From contig NC_019729.1 of assembly GCF_000317475.1 (NCBI RefSeq), forward strand, positions 6,400,501 through 6,464,500: DNA of 64,000 nt, given 5' to 3'. The notes beneath the pieces are model-generated. The model searched no databases, had not been told where the DNA came from, and saw nothing but the letters and a program-made list of their open reading frames with translations. Every line of letters starts with the position of its first letter. The stretch's first letter is position 1. This document shows, piece by piece, positions 61,877 to 64,000 of this stretch. The stretch is from Oscillatoria nigro-viridis PCC 7112. GTDB lineage: Bacteria > Cyanobacteriota > Cyanobacteriia > Cyanobacteriales > Microcoleaceae. The translations under genes were made by a program, and so were the position numbers.

Positions 61877-61984
61877 ATCGTTCGCGGTAACTTTTACCGC
61901 CGCCGATACGACCAGTTTGGCAATCATATTCAGTTTATCCCAGGTTCAAACACGCACAGTACCGGAGAAAATATAATTCTATGA
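61865..61984 (+). pseudogene. Shortened copy of the small toxin (39 codons)
   Basis: Open from ATG 61865: MEKSIV then RGNFYRRRYDQFGNHIQFIP and the rest of the toxin end, to a TGA. It matches the last 33 residues of the 57883 gene with two visible substitutions (KS to NF). The ATGA overlap with the next frame is kept. Confidence 0.7.
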
Positions 61985-62139
61985 CGGCTACAACCGTGAA
62001 GCGTAGCTATCCCGTAGGGAATCGCCCTTTCAAACATTTTTGCATAGAAGACTTGAAAAGTGCCGACCTCGCAGGCATTGCTCCTAGTAAGAGCACAAAT
62101 CTCATAGCTATGCAGCCTACAAAATACGACATTACTTAA
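61981..62139 (+). pseudogene. Shortened copy of the immunity-like gene (52 codons)
   Basis: Open from ATG 61981. RPFKHFCIEDLKSADLAGI matches the start of the 58182 gene. A 24-base insert (GAAGCGTAGCTATCCCGTAG type, a common cyanobacterial repeat) keeps the frame after TATTV. After ADLAGI the sequence leaves the parent gene and ends at 62139. Loss of the C-terminal two thirds makes it non-functional as immunity. Confidence 0.7.
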
Positions 62140-62172
62140 TACTCGATCGCGCCCCAAAATGACTTTACATGG

Positions 62173-62223
62173 CCGCACAGATTCCCATGATGATATAGTA
62201 GGTCAATTCCCTGAAAAAGTCAA
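62173..62223. repeat. Direct repeat flanking shortened toxin copy, right
   Basis: Second copy of the 50-base repeat at 61827-61876, starting CCGCACAGATTCCCATGATG. Confidence 0.7.
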
Positions 62224-62619
62224 GCTCGATCGCCCTTACATTCTAATATTTGAAAAAGCCCATCAAGCAAGTTTCTAATTTATTTTCCAAGGCACGATCG
62301 CCTATTTCTCAGTCTCCGCTTCTTAGGGACGAAAGTTTATGCAGTAGGGGCAATGTCCCATTGGGGGGTTGGGGAGTTCCCCCGCGATCGGGCGATCGCC
62401 CGCCCTTAATCAAGGTTAATATATAATTTGGGGGCGATCGATACTACAATGCCATTAAATGCCGCATAGCTTTTGTCTGAAATGCTACACGAGTTGGAAT
62501 TAATGACAGATCCGTGGCAAGATTAAGAAAGTGTTAAGTTATGTGGCATCTTCCCCAACAGAACGAACCGCTGAAACTGTCCCGCTAACCCACCCTCCCC
62601 ATTAGGAACCCACCCATCT
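62224..62619. other. purF upstream region
   Basis: 396 bases. GGGGGGTTGGGGAGTTCCCC and HIP1-rich sequence near 62365-62400. No obvious promoter or PurR-type site. CATCT(ATG) at 62620 has no clear Shine-Dalgarno. Confidence 0.4.
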
Positions 62620-64000
62620 ATGATTCCCAACCATTCCTTCGCGGCTGACGAGCATTCTAGCAAACCCGACAAGCCCGAGGAAGCTTGTGGCGTTTTCGGT
62701 ATTTACGCACCGGGTGAAGATGTCGCCAAATTGACCTACTTCGGTTTGTACGCTTTGCAGCACCGCGGTCAGGAATCAGCAGGGATTGCTACCTTTGACG
62801 GTGACAAAGTACACCTGCACAAAGATATGGGACTGGTTTCCCAAGTCTTCAACGAATCGAGTTTAGGTCACTTGCCCGGTAACTTAGCCGTAGGCCACAC
62901 TCGCTACTCTACTACCGGCTCGTCCCGCGTGGTCAACGCTCAGCCTGTGGTTGTCGAAACTCGTTTGGGAAGTCTGGCATTAGCACATAATGGGAATCTT
63001 GTCAATACAAAAGAATTGCGGGAAGAGTTGCTGTCTCGCAATTGCGAGTTTGTGAGCACGACGGATTCAGAGGCGATCGCGGTGGCGATCGGTTCCGAGG
63101 TAGACAAGGGCAAAGGCTGGCTGGAAGCAGCGATCAGTGCCTTTGCTATGTGCCAAGGAGCCTTTAGTTTGACCATCGCCACCCCCAAAGGCGTGATGGG
63201 AGTCCGGGACCCGCAGGGCGTCCGCCCGCTGGTAATTGGCACTCTCCCCACAACTCCGGTACGGTACGTTTTAGCATCGGAAACTTGCGGCTTGGATATT
63301 ATCGGTGCTGAATTTTTGCGGGACGTAGAACCGGGAGAATTAGTTTGGATTACAGAGGAAGGTATGGCTTCGTTCCACTGGAGCCAGCAGCAGAAGCGCA
63401 AACTTTGCATCTTTGAAATGATCTATTTTGCTCGACCAGACAGCCAGATGGAAGGTGAAAGTTTGTACAGCTACCGCCTGCGGATCGGGCGTTTGTTGGC
63501 AGCAGAATCTCCGGCTGATGCGGATATAGTCATCGGCGTTCCCGATTCTGGAATCCCGGCGGCGATCGGCTTTTCTCAAGCTTCCGGCATTCCTTACGCC
63601 GAAGGATTGATTAAAAACCGCTACGTCGGGCGCACTTTTATTCAACCGACTCAGACAATGCGGGAGTCAGGAATCCGCATGAAACTCAACCCTCTCAAAG
63701 ATGTGTTGGAAGGAAAGCGAGTAATTATTATCGACGATTCGATCGTGCGCGGCACTACCAGCCGCAAAATTGTCAAAGCCTTGCGGGATGCGGGTGCGAT
63801 CGCAGTTCACATGAGAATCTCCTCGCCGCCGGTGACTCATCCTTGTTTCTACGGGATCGACACCGACAATCAAGATCAGTTGATTGCTGCTACTAAGTCA
63901 GTCGCAGAAATCTGCGCCCAAATTGGGGTAGATTCTTTGGCTTTCTTGAGTTGGGATGGAATGCTGAAGGCGACTAACGAAGACCCGATGAGTTTTTGTT
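62620..64000 (+). CDS. purF: Amidophosphoribosyltransferase, 5' part (runs off window)
   Basis: About 460 residues are visible with no stop. First committed step of purine synthesis: glutamine + PRPP to phosphoribosylamine. The first 22 residues are a propeptide before the catalytic Cys23 (EEACGVFGIYAPG), and the glutaminase signature LQHRGQESAGIATF follows. PRPP motif VIIIDDSIVRGTTSRK is complete. Cys in KRKLCIFEMIYFARPDS is one of the iron-sulfur ligands of the Bacillus type. In many cyanobacteria purL and purF are adjacent; here accessory DNA separates them. Confidence 0.96.
   Translation, partial: MIPNHSFAADEHSSKPDKPEEACGVFGIYAPGEDVAKLTYFGLYALQHRGQESAGIATFDGDKVHLHKDMGLVSQVFNESSLGHLPGNLAVGHTRYSTTGSSRVVNAQPVVVETRLGSLALAHNGNLVNTKELREELLSRNCEFVSTTDSEAIAVAIGSEVDKGKGWLEAAISAFAMCQGAFSLTIATPKGVMGVRDPQGVRPLVIGTLPTTPVRYVLASETCGLDIIGAEFLRDVEPGELVWITEEGMASFHWSQQQKRKLCIFEMIYFARPDSQMEGESLYSYRLRIGRLLAAESPADADIVIGVPDSGIPAAIGFSQASGIPYAEGLIKNRYVGRTFIQPTQTMRESGIRMKLNPLKDVLEGKRVIIIDDSIVRGTTSRKIVKALRDAGAIAVHMRISSPPVTHPCFYGIDTDNQDQLIAATKSVAEICAQIGVDSLAFLSWDGMLKATNEDPMSFC

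Overview
The window reads as chromosome of a filamentous, mat- or bloom-forming cyanobacterium of the Microcoleus/Oscillatoria type. Evidence: very many GCGATCGC (HIP1) sites, heptameric intergenic repeats, tocopherol cyclase, the Ccs1/CcdA (System II) cytochrome c assembly pair, cyanobacterial ClpS and SpeD types, and several pentapeptide-repeat proteins. No rRNA, tRNA or CRISPR array was seen.

Layout. 1-2.6 kb: the 5' part of an IS1634-type transposase, a structured orphan RNA that resembles HEARO/omega-RNA, and a sensor-like protein. 3-10 kb: envelope proteins (SLH lipoprotein, BON lipoprotein, a duplicated glycine-zipper stress protein), a 1.5-kb gap and a pentapeptide protein. 10.5-15.6 kb: a very large hybrid histidine kinase with an in-frame heptamer repeat, preceded by a decayed receiver domain. 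16-24 kb: speD, queF, a DUF4258/DUF2283 pair split by an IS200/IS605 element, ccs1 and ccdA. 24.7-29.4 kb: TPR protein, cyclophilin-RTX fusion, exported peroxiredoxin, PsiE-like protein, sodB. 29.7-39 kb: a fermentation block made of ADP-forming acyl-CoA synthetase/GNAT, pflB, pflA and adhE. ClpS follows.

39.6-41.1 kb holds the most interesting locus: a small precursor with two TTxxxxEE cores followed by an MvdC/MvdD-like ATP-grasp ligase, i.e. a compact graspetide (omega-ester peptide) system with a hairpin between the two genes. 41-52.7 kb: cupredoxin, tocopherol cyclase, PPOX-like flavoprotein, cysE, a tnpB-only element, mrdA, a DUF3352 protein and Uma2.

52.8-64 kb: purL and purF are separated by about 7.2 kb of accessory DNA. 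It carries two diverged copies of a Ser/Thr kinase fused to a formylglycine-generating-enzyme-like domain, a three-gene toxin/immunity-like operon with a shortened second copy, and a GNAT toxin-like gene. purF runs off the right edge.

How the genes work together: AcdAB-type ligase, PflB/PflA and AdhE would give dark fermentation of pyruvate to acetate, formate and ethanol. Ccs1 and CcdA deliver and attach heme to c-type cytochromes. PurF and PurL are steps 1 and 4 of purine synthesis. Small mobile DNA (IS elements, MITE-like inverted repeats, 7/14-bp tandem repeats and CCCCCTT palindromes) is scattered throughout and has edited several genes: purL, the hybrid kinase, DUF4258 and the 3' end of the acyl-CoA synthetase gene.
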